Assembly: GCA_011037195.1 (NCBI GenBank)
Contig: JAAEAF010000353.1
Coordinates: 61,654-125,653 of the forward strand
Reading direction: 5' to 3'
DNA length: 64,000 nt
From: Triatoma infestans
Taxonomy: Eukaryota > Arthropoda > Insecta > Hemiptera > Reduviidae
Under the pieces are notes generated by a model that saw only the letters and a program-made list of their open reading frames with translations, made no database searches and was not told where the DNA came from. This document shows positions 1 to 10,565 of the stretch, in pieces. Position numbers and translations under genes: made by a program. Position 1 is the first letter of the stretch. Each line of letters starts with the position of its first letter.

Positions 1-63
1 TCATTTTTAATATAATTGTATTAACAGCATTAAGAGAAAGTCGTGTGAATATTTCACACCAGA
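1..63 (+). repeat. HINE repeat, 3' end only
   Basis: The stretch from about 33 carries the 3' signature of the dominant repeat: AAGAGAAAGT followed by a degenerate hairpin (GTGTGAATATTTCACACC) and AGA. The next copy starts six bases later in the same orientation, giving a head-to-tail junction. The rest of this copy lies outside the window. Confidence 0.75.
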
Positions 64-68
64 TTATT

Positions 69-740
69 ACTTTCTCTTATTCCTAGTAGGCGGAAGTATT
101 GTAATCGTGTCAAATTTTCGATATTGAGTTTTCACCGGAAATATCCGTTTTGAGGTCCCCGGAGTCCAAAAAAGTGGTTTTTAGCAAATGGTCTGTGTGT
201 ATGACCAGCATAGTTCAAAAACGAAAAACCGTAGAAACGTGATATTCCGTTTAGGTATCACATGGGCATTACGCATCAAACGGTTGGTCATCTGTCAAAA
301 TTCCTCAACCGGAAATACCACTTTACTTGTTTTTTTGTTGTTTTTTTTTACTTTTTTGCAATTTTTTCAAAAATGGCTAAGAAGATTTTCTTTAAAACTT
401 GTTATATCAACTACACATACAAAATGCTACAACTTTTATTTGAAACTTTTCTCTGGAAAAATTCATTTAAGGGCACTTTTGGGGGGAGTGGGTGGGGCTA
501 GGTTTTTCATCTAAAGTGCTATCATAGTTTGAATTATACAATTCTATCATCCAAACAAAATTAATTACAAATAAATAAATAGATGGGTAAAATTTCAAGT
601 TTTTAGAAAATTAGTAAACCGGAAGTTTTGCTTTTTCTGAACAGTTTTTTTCAGTTTTCGACGAATTTTCATTAAATTTGGTACACAAAATATAAAATTT
701 TGTGAACTGGAGTAAATGCTGTGTGAGTGTTTCACACCAA
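69..740 (+). mobile_element. HINE copy (Helentron-associated-like), shortened
   Basis: It begins with ACTTTCTCTTATTCC and the 5' hairpin. It then has the family-specific stretch around GTAATCGTGTCAAATTTTCG, one internal module (acaacttttatttgaaac, then ggaaaaattcatttaaggg), and the 3' hairpin GTGTGAGTGTTTCACAC at 721-737. It is shorter than the roughly 1-kb copies elsewhere, having fewer internal modules. The frames at 188-514 and 262-501 lie inside it and are not conserved between copies, so I do not call them genes. Confidence 0.8.
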
Positions 741-1460
741 TTTTCCTCAAATATAGAAAACTTTACTGAAAAAAGAGATAAAAAACAGAGATGCAGTAGA
801 GATGAAAAACTACTCACTTATTCAGGATTCCCCTACTACCTCACAATGTAGAGAGGACTTGCTAAAGAGTGCCACTTCTCTCTATCTGCCACAATCGCAT
901 GAGGGTTGCCTAACTAGATGCTTGAAAGTTATCGCTTAGTTATCGATCAATGTCATGCGTCTCCTTCCTCATGGTATTTCCCCATTGCTTCAAATGTTTT
1001 TTCATAGGCTTTCTTACATTTTTCAAATCTTGATAGATGTTCAAAACCAACTAGATTGGATCTTTTTAATATGCAATATTAAGGGGGTTCGCAATTCAGA
1101 TTACTTCCTTTCTGATTGTTTGTTTCTCTCGCGATCCCTTCTTATTTTACCTTCCTCTGCCTAAGATACATTATCTCTGAGGCTTGTATATGGTTTATGC
1201 TGGTTTTATGTGAGAGACCGAAACTCTCATCCATATGCAGATGTATTTTATACTGTACGATAAACCCGCACCTTTGTTTTTTTTTTTTTAACAACTCTTT
1301 GTTGTTTAGGAAATTTTTTTAATTATACCCTTGTTACAACCTTCAGGTTGGCAGCAAAAATCTTCCTGAATTCAGATCATCCTTAATTCTTCCGTCATCG
1401 CTTATAATAAAAACCCATGTATTGTAAACACCAACTTGCTCTAGTGGACTTTGTTTATCT
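741..1460. other. No recognisable feature
   Basis: AT-rich sequence with T-runs. I see no protein motif, tRNA-like box or repeat of the families found elsewhere in this window. Short open frames here have no recognisable product. Confidence 0.4.
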
Positions 1461-1469
1461 TTATATTAT

Positions 1470-1870
1470 GTATCTGCTATTGATTGCGAAGAATAAAAAG
1501 CGATTGAAAGTATGTCAAATATCTGATAAAGATACTCTGTTGACGCGGATGCTGCATTCCGTATTATGGAACCGCTACGTGAGCATTCCTACTAAGCACA
1601 ATATATATGTCTCCTTAGTAGAAAGCATACTTCTGCATGGTTCGGCGGAGGCTTGGACTCTTATCAGCGAGGTTACACAGTACCCTAAATGCTTCGGGAA
1701 TAGGGATTTGGAGGAGGTATTTAAGAAAAACTATTCTCGATCGAACGCCAAACGCCACCATCAGAGAGATAGCCGTAGCAAAAAAGACAATCCTCGAAAA
1801 AATTGATGAGAAGGTTGATGCGGTTTGTGAACATGTCTTGAGAATGGAAAATTCGCGCCCTCCTAAATAA
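1470..1870 (+). pseudogene. LINE reverse-transcriptase C-terminal relic
   Basis: Two overlapping frames join into one decayed protein. The first (about 1530-1660) reads like the post-RT region of insect LINEs: VLWNRYVSIPTK and then VESILLHGS, followed by a tryptophan-rich stretch. The second (about 1690-1870) continues with GIWRRYLRKTILDRTPN, VAKKTILEKIDEK and CEHVLRMENSRPP, matching the usual W-G-H-V-x-RM ending. One frameshift lies between them. No catalytic domain is present, so this is a 5'-truncated dead copy. The order of blocks follows common LINE C-termini; the exact clade is not assignable. Confidence 0.6.
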
Positions 1871-2882
1871 GTATTTTGGTAGCAACCTTCCGGTAGAGAG
1901 AGGCGAGGGTGCTGGTGAGATAGCACAAAAATCTAGTTACACTTTTTTCCATAAGTCGTATTATAACAATCGTTTAATTTAACAAGTTAGTAGATTTTCC
2001 ATGGATTATAATTAAACCATGGAATTATAGTAAAGTAAAATGATGTCTGCTTTTTCAGACGGGCTTTACGTCCAATTATGTGGACGGAGGCTGATAGTAA
2101 ACATGCTTTACTATTCTAATATTATCCATATTATGAAGAAATTCGGTGATGATCGCTCAAGAAAGAAACATTCAATTATGCCAACGCTTCGACAGAGTTT
2201 CCTATCTTTATCAAGGCTTAATCTAAAAAAACAATACAATGAGGAACCACAATGCATTAATAATACTGTAAAATGTGGAATAATAAAAACCAAAACAAAC
2301 AAACAAAGAAAATGTTAAAGAAATAACATTGAAGATATATCATTTCTAATATATTCTTTTTTTTCCTGTTAGTTTCTTTTGCTAGTTACTTTTGTTTTCG
2401 AAAAATCAAATTTATGATTTTTGTCCTTAAAATGTTTCGTCAGTGCAGTAATGTTTGGCTTTGACATTTTTATTTCTGCAGTAGAAACTTTGGCATAATT
2501 AAATGTTTCTTTCTTGACCGATCCTCACCAAATTTCTTCATAACACAATTCATCAACGGCTAACAAATACTTTAGGCAATCATAAGCCAAAAATTGCACA
2601 TTTGAAATAGCAGCTATTCATTTAGGACTATAATTAAACAAATATAAAAATTATTTTTATTAAATCAGAAAATTAAAAAACACAGATAATGTTATTTATA
2701 TTTTTTCCTCAATAAAAAACAGATAGCGTAGTTTTTATTACACAGATTAATTAATTAATTAAAAGATTTATAATATTTATCAATTACAAGGAAAAGCTGT
2801 TAAGAAATGAATCTAATAATAATAATGGGTGTAGTCTTTTTTGAACTTCAGACTAATTTTTTTAAATTTTTAGTTGTTTAAT
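1871..2882. other. AT-rich sequence, no feature seen
   Basis: Homopolymer-rich, AT-rich DNA. The longest open frame (2040-2318) shows no motif. I see no inverted repeat ends and no RNA gene. Confidence 0.4.
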
Positions 2883-3072
2883 TTAAGGCACGTCAAGATG
2901 CATGGTCACGTGGGATGCCGGCCTTCAGACAGAATTCTCTCCTTATAGACAACATTGTCCACCACCGGGCAGTGAGTTGTAGAGGCTCCTGGGAAGAGGC
3001 AAACTAAGGGCAGCACTACTGGATTCGAACCCGTGGGAGACCAGCGCGCTACCACTGAGCTAATCCCTTCGC
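2883..3072 (-). repeat. tRNA-derived SINE (family 1)
   Basis: On the minus strand a tRNA-like head (A-box-like TTAGCTCAGTGGTAGCGC, B-box-like GGATTCGAA) is followed by a body containing CTCTACAACTCACTGCC and the 3' end ACGTGCCTTAAATT. The same head and body recur near 20165, 35775, 39525 and elsewhere, so this is a dispersed Pol III-type retroposon and not a tRNA gene. Confidence 0.8.
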
Positions 3073-3689
3073 TTTCATATTTATTATTCATTTATATTTA
3101 ACTTTAGTTAATACTTATATTTAGTTTAGTTTATTTACCTTTAATTTATAATTAACTGGGAATTGCTAGAAATAAAAGAATTATATTACTACAATTTAAA
3201 AAAGAAATAAAATCCAAAATAAAGCAACTAAATGAAATTATTTCAAACAATATTAAAGAAAATGAAAGAATATGGAGAAAATGGACAGTAACACAAAAAT
3301 ACAAATATTTGTTTGGGAAGTAAGAAAGAACGTGAGATGCAATTTATCGAATTTACGACTTTTCTCAAGCATAGTAACAGCTACCCTTCTTATGCAACTG
3401 AAATTTGGGCTCTTTGCTATTTCGATAAATTAAAAGTTTTTTTTTAACACAGTTTATAAAAATTTGTAGTATCTCCTTCAAAATACTCCTAAACATTTCC
3501 TTAGGGTAGAATTTGGGATAACTCGTTGAGTATGTCGGTATTCAAAAGGAAAATAGGAAGGATTATAACTAGGTATCACAACTAAATCTTATGTTCGTCA
3601 AGTGTGAATGACGTTTGGGAGAGATAAAAAAATATCTTGCGCTGAACTGAGGACATTGGCCTGCGAATAGCATTTCATGTGAATTAAGG
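3073..3689. other. No recognisable feature
   Basis: AT-rich DNA between a SINE and a LINE tail. I see nothing supported here. Confidence 0.35.
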
Positions 3690-3691
3690 TT

Positions 3692-3726
<35 letters not shown>

Positions 3727-4260
3727 TCCTGTACAGCAATAACAGTCACTTAGACCATAAAAATTGAAGTCAAATACAAGGAAAAAAGTATATATTCACA
3801 AGAGAATAAAACAAAAAAAAATTACCACAAGATTATACATAAATACCAATAAATAAACTGCACACAAACATTAGGAGATGCAAAGATTTTTAATATAACT
3901 TTTATTAATATAAATTAAATCCTTTTCAGTGGGAATTAAGTTATTCCAGCTTCTGCAGCAACGAGTGATTTGATCTCTGTTGGCTGAATGTTTAGATGCT
4001 GAGATTGGTAGTGCAAATGTTGGAGTCCGTCTCAGTCTAACGGGAGGCACATAAAAAGGAAGGCTTGCTAATAATTCAGGGCAGTCTATATCTCCATTAA
4101 ACAGTTTGAATATAGTTTTTGAATATAGTTATACAGTTTTGGTTCTAGTTTCAGACATGTTAGCAATTTGGGTTTAGTAGAAAGTTCTCTCCAACTAAAT
4201 ATTCCAATTCAAAAAGTTGTAGTAATTTTGCAAATGCGCCTAAGTGGGATTGAACAATCG
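3690..4260 (-). pseudogene. LINE 3' fragment with (AAAT)n tail
   Basis: On the minus strand one frame reads LFNGDIDCPELL, VPPVRLRRTPTF, KHSANRDQITRCCR and SWNNLIPTE. This is the extreme C-terminus typical of insect non-LTR retrotransposons (two arginine-rich blocks and an SWN-LP ending). It is followed by a 3' UTR and a (TAAA)n-type microsatellite at 3690-3727, which is the element's tail. The UTR end (attgctgtacagg before the tail) resembles the end of the relic near 54725, suggesting one family. Only the 3' end remains. Confidence 0.6.
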
Positions 4261-4448
4261 TAGAACTTCCTCTTACGGCCGTAAGAGAAATTGAAATTAA
4301 GGGAATGTATTCTTTAATGTAGCATTTCTTCAGTTATTTTGATCACTGTGCCTAACGTAAGAGAAGCGATTGCCATCATGTCAGATTTTTATTTCATGAC
4401 CGTTTTTTTTATGAAAAACGTCTGATCCCATAAATTTTTAATTTATTA

Positions 4449-4545
4449 TTGTCTGTAACCAAAGAACACTGGAACCGGCAGTGCATTGAGAAGGCTCTTG
4501 GCACTAATATCATAGATGTGACGCGCCTTAAACTAAGAAAAAACT
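4449..4545 (+). repeat. SINE family 1, 3' half fragment
   Basis: Matches the 3' half of the SINE near 20300-20394: ATTGTCTGTAACC, GAACACTGGAACCGG, GAGAAGGCTC and GACGCGCCTTAAA. The tRNA-like head is missing. Confidence 0.65.
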
Positions 4546-4660
4546 TAGATAACACTCTGTACAATTTTTTCAACGAAAATATAAAATTCAAATCAATTCT
4601 TGATCTTTGACAAAAATAAATCCAATTTTATAGAAAATTCAATAATCATTCTAAACTTTT

Positions 4661-6198
4661 TTTTTCTTTTATTTAGAATATTAAATCTACATGTAAAAAA
4701 TAAGATGTGATTGGCGTGAATGGAAGATTATCCATCGATAACCACCATTAGTTGCCCAGGTGGTCGCGGTGCTAACGACCCTTGAATCGTCTCGTAGGAT
4801 TTGCTGGGAGTGAAGTTGAAGAGAGAATATGAACAAGAGGATTAGAATAGAGGGAAAATTTACTGTGGAAATTGAGTTGCTTGGATTTTGCTAGAGTATG
4901 TGGTATGGACAAATGGAATGCTGTGGTCAGTACGCATAGTTTTATTGGAGACGTAATAAGGCGCATCGACGATGCGACTTAGGATCTTGGATTGGAGGGT
5001 TTAGATTCTGTTAATATTCTTTGTTTTGCAGTCCCATAAAGTTCTAGTCCGTAATTCCAAATTTGTGCGAGCAATGAGATATAATTGAATATGTGGATAG
5101 ATCCGCAATGCTGGATAACATCTGTTATTTTATCCGTCGTAGCATGCATATTTATTTTCTTCCTGACCGGTTTCGTACTTTCATCCATTGTCTGAGTAAA
5201 TTCAGCAAGTTTCTTGTAGAGACTTCACTTCAACGTAATGTTTCTGTTACTTGTTACTCAAACACACAATCAACAAGTGTGAGTAACAAGTAACGGAAAC
5301 ATTACGTTGAAGTGAACTCTACACGAATTTGGTGAATTTGCTCTGACGATCGATGAAAGTCCGAAACCGGTCAGGAAGAAAATAAATATGTATGCTACGA
5401 CGGATAAAATACCAAATGCGATTTAAAATCGTCTTTTTTTTTGGTAGCGTCAATTTGGAGCGTTTGTCAAGCGTTTGTAAGTAACCTGTAACGTTGGTTA
5501 AAGCACGTCTGTTTGAGCCTATATGCGGGTTCCAAGACAGTCGTTTCTCTAAATAAAGTCCAAGGTAACGAACATGGTCGGCAACTGGTATTAGGTTATG
5601 GTACAAGTAAGACTGGATAGATGACTTTTTAGTTCAAGGTGAATACTATAATTTAGATTTATTTAATTGATTTCTATTTTCTATTTCGTTAGCCAGCATT
5701 CTAATAACTGGAGATAATGCTGGAGGAAACGTTTGGAAACTACGGGATCATTATGGGATGAAAATATTGCTGCATCATCGGCTTAAGTAAAGATGGTTGT
5801 GTTGGAATATCAGCAGTATAAATTGTAAAGGATAAGTGCCAGAATGCTGCATTGTGGCAATCCAGCGAGAATAGAGTAATCTGGTGTAGTAAATGATCCT
5901 TGAATAATTTGGGAGAAGCGGCCAGTTAAATATGATTTTAGAATAAGATAGAAATGTTAGGTAGGATGCCTTGGGGATCCCACGATAAGCCTTAGTGCCC
6001 AACGCAATCGAACGCCTTTGACAGGTCCGAGAATACACGAACGTAGTATTGCTTCCACCTAGGGAGGTGGCGATGACGTCTACAATGCGATGTGATTGCA
6101 GAATTGTGGAATGTCTGTCTACACTGATGTGGGAAGTCCAAACTGATAGTGAACAATATTTTCGTGAGAAACTAGTATTGGGTAAAGGTAGTAATTTT
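4661..6198 (-). pseudogene. Jockey-clade LINE relic, RT to 3' end
   Basis: Reading the minus strand from 6198 down, blocks of a Jockey-type reverse transcriptase appear in order with frame breaks: ENIVHYQFG, HSTILQSHRIVD, FSDLSKAFDCV (motif A), AGLPQCSILALILYNLY (motif B, with QGS changed to QCS) and ADDAAIFSSHND (catalytic YADD with a stop before it). Then come HVRYLGLYLEKRLSWNPHI, TILNRI, IWNYGLELYGTAK, SKILSRIVDAPYYVS and RDDSRV. An AATAAA-like signal and a poly(A) run near 4661-4671 (minus sense) mark the 3' tail. Multiple stops and frameshifts show it is dead. A fold-back element interrupts it at 5063-5411. The upstream part of the same protein continues at 12140-12625 beyond an inserted repeat. 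Confidence 0.75.
5063..5411. mobile_element. Fold-back (long inverted repeat) element inside the Jockey relic
   Basis: Two arms of roughly 140-150 bases (about 5126-5265 and 5273-5411) are near-perfect inverted repeats: TTATCCGTCGTAGCAT and TTCTTCCTGACCGGTTTCG on the left recur as reverse complements on the right, around a short spacer near AACACACAATCAAC. The whole insert is flanked by CCAAAT at 5057-5062 and 5412-5417, a likely 6-bp target duplication. Removing the insert rejoins the Jockey frame TILNRIWNYGLELYG, which supports the boundaries. A related arm lies at 44476-44720. No coding capacity is visible. Confidence 0.7.
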
Positions 6199-6985
6199 AC
6201 TCCAAGTAAGAGAAAGAGAAAAAGAAATATTGTAATCGTGTCAAATTTTCGATATCGAGTTTTCACCGGAAATATCCGTTTTGAGGTTCTCTGAGTCCAA
6301 AAAAGTGATTTTTTGAAAATGGTCTGTATGTGTTTATGTGAACAGCATCGTTCAAAAACTAAAAATCGTAGAAAGTTCAAACTTGATATACCGTTTAGGT
6401 ATCGCCATGGGATCTGACAGTAGATCATCTGTCAACATTCCTTAACTGAAAGTACCACTTTACTAAATGTTTTTTCACTTTTTTGCGATTTTCTCAAAAA
6501 TGGTTATGACGATTTTCTTCAAACTTGCGACATTAACTAGGCATAAAAAATTCTACAACTTTTATTTGAAACATTTCTCTGGAAAAATTCATTTAAGGGC
6601 ACTTTTAGGAGGGAAATGAAATTATGTTTTCATCTAAAGTGCTATTTCTCTTAACTATTCAATTCGGTCATCTAAATAATATTAGTTAGAATTAAATGTG
6701 CTGTTGAAATTCCGAGATTGCGAAAAATCGGATGTCCGGAAGTGCGTTTTTACTGAAATGGAACTTTTCAGTTTCTGGTATTTTCTTGAAAACGGCTGCA
6801 ACGATTTTCTTTGAACTAGGAATATGAACTACACATATAATGAGCTACAACTTTTAATTGAAACATTTCTGCTGGGAAAGTCATTTAAGGGGGTTTTTGG
6901 GTCAAGGGCGGAATTATGTTTCCCTGTAAAGTGCTATCATAGTTGATTATACAATTCTACAATCCAAACAAAATTAATTTGAAAT

Positions 6986-7001
6986 TAATAGACGGAAATT
7001 A
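6986..7001. repeat. 16-bp target site duplication, left copy
   Basis: TAATAGACGGAAATTA is identical to 11958-11973 and flanks the LINE. The sequence itself belongs to the HINE consensus (aaataaatagatggccaaaattc region), so one copy was duplicated on LINE insertion. Confidence 0.85.
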
Positions 7002-7151
7002 ATAATAATAATAATAATATATATTTTATTGTTTAAAATGATGAACATTTCGTACAATAAGGAGTTGGTACATTATAATACGTTTTTAATACAAAGAAAA
7101 CAAAAGTGTCAACTACAAAAATAAAGAAATAGACTTATTAGTCGACGCTGC

Positions 7152-10100
7152 TTAAATTAATAAAGCTCTTACTTTTAAGCTATTTATAAAAAATGCATAA
7201 ATATTATTTATTTTACTGACATCATTAATATGCAAAAAATCCTCTAATGTATTAACCAAAGCAAGATAGTTCCTCAGATATTTACTTCTTTGGCCAATAA
7301 ACATTGGGCAGGAAAATAAGAAATGTGCTACCGTGTCCATCTCACCCCTGAAACAAACTGGACAAGGTGCATGGTCCGAGAACACATACTTTCTGCCCTC
7401 AATATATAATGATGTCTTCTTTTTATATGCCAAACGTAATTGGGCCACCAGTCTTATTTTTTTTATATTCACATTAAAATATAAATATTCTTGCTTTATT
7501 CCAAATGTACAAATATTACGGTAATACAAGTTGTATGTACCATTGCAAACAGAGTCGATATCCTTACTGATTAAATTATTTTCAAAAGAAATTAACAAAT
7601 CTTTATACCTATTATTAATAATATCAACACTTCTACACTGGTACAAACTTTCCTCTCCTATTATCGTCAAATAGCACCTCAACTCGGAGACCCAATTCAA
7701 AGGAATATTTTGATTATCAATTAATTCTAGGAGCCTATTAAAACATATTTTGGGGAGTTTATCATTGGGCATACCTAGCAAACTAATCCACCATCCTAAC
7801 ATTTTTTTAAAAATTTTAAGTTGGGTGTGAGACCTACATAACTCTAGCCTTATGTAAGCATTTGGAGTATGAAGAGGTAAATTCAATAATAATTTAAAAA
7901 AGTTAATTTGACCTCGTTCAACCTGAGTTAAACTTTGCGAACCCCAAAATTCGGCCATATAAAGTAGATTAGTTTGCGAGACAGCGTCAAACAATGAAAC
8001 TTTTGAACTCCAGGAATCTGATTTACAGGATTTTAACAAATTTAACACGGAGGAGTTGGCTGCAGTACATTTCGTAAGAAAATAATTACCAGCGTTTGAA
8101 AAACGTCCTGATGTCGAAAATGGAACGCCCAAATAAATAAACTTATTGTTTGTTTCAATAATTTTATCATCATAATAAAAATTTTTAATTTTACCAAGCC
8201 TGCCCCCTTTATGAAATGGTATTATTGTTTTTTTTGAATTTACCATTAAATCATTCTCTTTACAATAATCCCTGAGCAAGTTCAATTTAAATTGCACATC
8301 CCTCCATGAAGATGCCAACAGCACAATGTCGTCAGCATACATCAACATTAATACGTCTTCACTATTGCATATATTAATTCCCTCAGCTTTTCTTTCATGA
8401 AAAAAGTCCAATATATTTGATATATATAATGAGAATAATAAGGGACTCAAAACTTCTCCTTGCAATACACCCCTTGTTACCCTAATATCTTTAGAAACTT
8501 TTAGGCCATCAGAAATTCTTATTGAGGCGGATACATAGATATTTTTGATTATGCGAACTAATTTAGCACTGACTCCCATCTGATATAGTTTCAACCATAA
8601 TTTCGAGTGACTAACGGAATCAAACGCACGCTTGAAATCTATAAATATGCCGAATATTTTCCTTCTCTTAAGCCTTAAGTTTATATTAATAACAGAGGAC
8701 AGTGTAAAAATACAGTCTCTGCATCCCATACCTTTTCTAAATCCCATTTGCTCCCTTGGTAGCAAACCTCTTTCGTCGATCCATCTCGTTAGTCTTGTAT
8801 TTATGATATTTGTAAATATCTTAATTACTGAATTGCACAAAGCGATTCCGCGATAATTATATGGATCTGACCGATCACCTTTTTTATGCAATAGCATCAT
8901 TTTGATCGAGGACCAAGCTTTGGGAATTTGCTCATTAAACCAGATTTTATTTAGCATATTCAATAAATAGTGCAACCAAGGGTTGTTCAGCATTTTGAAA
9001 ATCTCATTCGGAATCAGATCAAAACCGGGGGCTTTGTTATTTTTACTATTGTTTATACTCTCTAACAACTCGTCTAAGGTTATATCGCTATCTAAATCTG
9101 GATTAAAAGTACTTATAAATAAAGAGTCGTCATAGGGTACAACCGGTAACATCCGCTGGTAAAAATTCTCCCACTGTTCAATGCTTAGCTTATTATTACA
9201 AACTTTCTTCTTACGAAATTTTCTAATTGCTCCCCAGAATTCAGAAGAATTATGTACATTTCTAATTGCTAAAGTTAAATTATCATAATACAATTTCTTA
9301 GAACTTTTAATTACTTTATTATACATAGTTTTAGATCCCAGATACCTATTTAGATATTCCGCACTGAAAGAATTTTTATAACAGAGTTTTAAAAACTTAT
9401 TCATATTCTTTTTTGCCACTTGGCAATCATAGTTGTACCAGGGTTTTTTTGAACTAAAACTTGTACTACCTAATTTTATTGATTTTAACATTCCACAATC
9501 CTTCATAATTAAGTGCATAGATGTAATAAAATTATCATTCAGTTGGCTCACACATTCACTATTGAAGTAAATGCCGGAAGAACCCTCCAGCCTCAAAGTG
9601 AATTCAGTACCGCTTATAAAATTTCTATTTAATGAAAGGACTGGATCAACGCTGTCTAATGCCACATTAAGTTGTTCTTCTTTTTCATTATTTATCAGAG
9701 TTAATAAACAAATAAAATGATCAGATGTGTGGATATTATTTATAATTTCGAAATCCTGGATAAATGGAATACAATTTGCGGACAACCAAACCATATCAAT
9801 AATACTACAACCTTGCTTACCCAAAAAAGTGTATTTGGCTGGAAAATCACCTAGGGTTCGCCCATTACTAATAAACATACCAAAAGATTCAAATACATCA
9901 ACCAGCTTTTTGCCTCTGACATCAATATCAATATCCAATGAAGATCTGTTTCCATATAAATTAGAGTTTAAAAACATATCATCATCTGAATTAAAACTAT
10001 TTAATAAACCAACTTTAGCATTATAATCCCCGCCTACAATTACATTTACATCATTATAATTCATCATTATATTATTTAATTCAATTTCAAGATCATCAAT

Positions 10101-10565
10101 TAAACAGTTATTATCATTACCGGGCTTCCAATATACCAAACCCACCACATATAATTCAGCATTAATATTTATAAGTAAACATAGAAACCAAGGTTTTGAG
10201 ATTAATACTTGTACAAAAGAACAAAGATCTTTCTTCAAGAAAATAATCAGGCCACCTGAAGCTCGCCCTTTTTTATGCACTTTGACAGCGTTCACAAAAT
10301 AATAATCGTAATTATTTAAAAAACTTGGAAAAATAGCACTATTCACAGAATTTAACCATGTTTCGGAAAAACATAAAACATCAATATTTTTTAACTGAAA
10401 AATTTCACTATCAGATAAATAAGATAAAGAACTAAAACCATTTACGTTCCAATAACCAAAACTAAAAAATTGCTTCACAGATTTTGTACACTTTGACGTA
10501 GCACGGCGCACATTAATAGATTTCGCTACTTTTCTATTGGGGCAGATTTCCGAGGCAGAGCAGTT
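7152..10565 (-). CDS. LINE ORF2: endonuclease and reverse transcriptase
   Basis: About 1137 codons open from the proposed frameshift point; 1119 from the first in-frame GTG at 10511. Numbered from that GTG, an EEP endonuclease comes first: YWNVNGF at 20-26, FSETW at 48-52 with the catalytic Glu, GGDYNAKVG near 160, and TSDHF near 265. The RT follows: APGFDLIPNEI, IDFKRAFDS near 620 (motif A Asp), RGVLQGEVLSPLLFSLY, and YADD near 725. The C-terminus has a zinc-knuckle-like CPVC...H....C pattern near 1045-1065. It nicks target DNA and reverse-transcribes element RNA. No ATG precedes the endonuclease: the frame opens after a stop at 10584-10586, and the first internal Met lies about 145 codons in. 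I therefore place the start at the first codon after the TTTTTTA heptamer. Non-AUG initiation or a lost start codon are alternatives. No internal stop. Confidence 0.9.
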   Translation of the reverse strand, partial: NCSASEICPNRKVAKSINVRRATSKCTKSVKQFFSFGYWNVNGFSSLSYLSDSEIFQLKNIDVLCFSETWLNSVNSAIFPSFLNNYDYYFVNAVKVHKKGRASGGLIIFLKKDLCSFVQVLISKPWFLCLLININAELYVVGLVYWKPGNDNNCLIDDLEIELNNIMMNYNDVNVIVGGDYNAKVGLLNSFNSDDDMFLNSNLYGNRSSLDIDIDVRGKKLVDVFESFGMFISNGRTLGDFPAKYTFLGKQGCSIIDMVWLSANCIPFIQDFEIINNIHTSDHFICLLTLINNEKEEQLNVALDSVDPVLSLNRNFISGTEFTLRLEGSSGIYFNSECVSQLNDNFITSMHLIMKDCGMLKSIKLGSTSFSSKKPWYNYDCQVAKKNMNKFLKLCYKNSFSAEYLNRYLGSKTMYNKVIKSSKKLYYDNLTLAIRNVHNSSEFWGAIRKFRKKKVCNNKLSIEQWENFYQRMLPVVPYDDSLFISTFNPDLDSDITLDELLESINNSKNNKAPGFDLIPNEIFKMLNNPWLHYLLNMLNKIWFNEQIPKAWSSIKMMLLHKKGDRSDPYNYRGIALCNSVIKIFTNIINTRLTRWIDERGLLPREQMGFRKGMGCRDCIFTLSSVININLRLKRRKIFGIFIDFKRAFDSVSHSKLWLKLYQMGVSAKLVRIIKNIYVSASIRISDGLKVSKDIRVTRGVLQGEVLSPLLFSLYISNILDFFHERKAEGINICNSEDVLMLMYADDIVLLASSWRDVQFKLNLLRDYCKENDLMVNSKKTIIPFHKGGRLGKIKNFYYDDKIIETNNKFIYLGVPFSTSGRFSNAGNYFLTKCTAANSSVLNLLKSCKSDSWSSKVSLFDAVSQTNLLYMAEFWGSQSLTQVERGQINFFKLLLNLPLHTPNAYIRLELCRSHTQLKIFKKMLGWWISLLGMPNDKLPKICFNRLLELIDNQNIPLNWVSELRCYLTIIGEESLYQCRSVDIINNRYKDLLISFENNLISKDIDSVCNGTYNLYYRNICTFGIKQEYLYFNVNIKKIRLVAQLRLAYKKKTSLYIEGRKYVFSDHAPCPVCFRGEMDTVAHFLFSCPMFIGQRSKYLRNYLALVNTLEDFLHINDVSKINNIYAFFINSLKVRALLI

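Noticed and set aside
188..514. Protein-coding gene
   Set aside because: Lies within a HINE copy; the frame is not conserved in other copies and the product is low-complexity. The same holds for frames near 6049, 19501, 35029, 37721, 52459 and 60657.
5775..6428. A 217-codon minus-strand gene
   Set aside because: Mostly an out-of-frame reading of the Jockey RT relic plus HINE sequence; motif A and YADD lie in other frames.
9727..10026. Plus-strand ORFs inside the LINE
   Set aside because: Shadows of ORF2 on the opposite strand with no motif of their own; also 7333-7524 and 8632-8856.
10475..10513. ATG at 10513 (minus) as the ORF2 start
   Set aside because: It is in the ORF1 frame and stops after about 12 codons; ORF2 is one frame away and has no upstream ATG.
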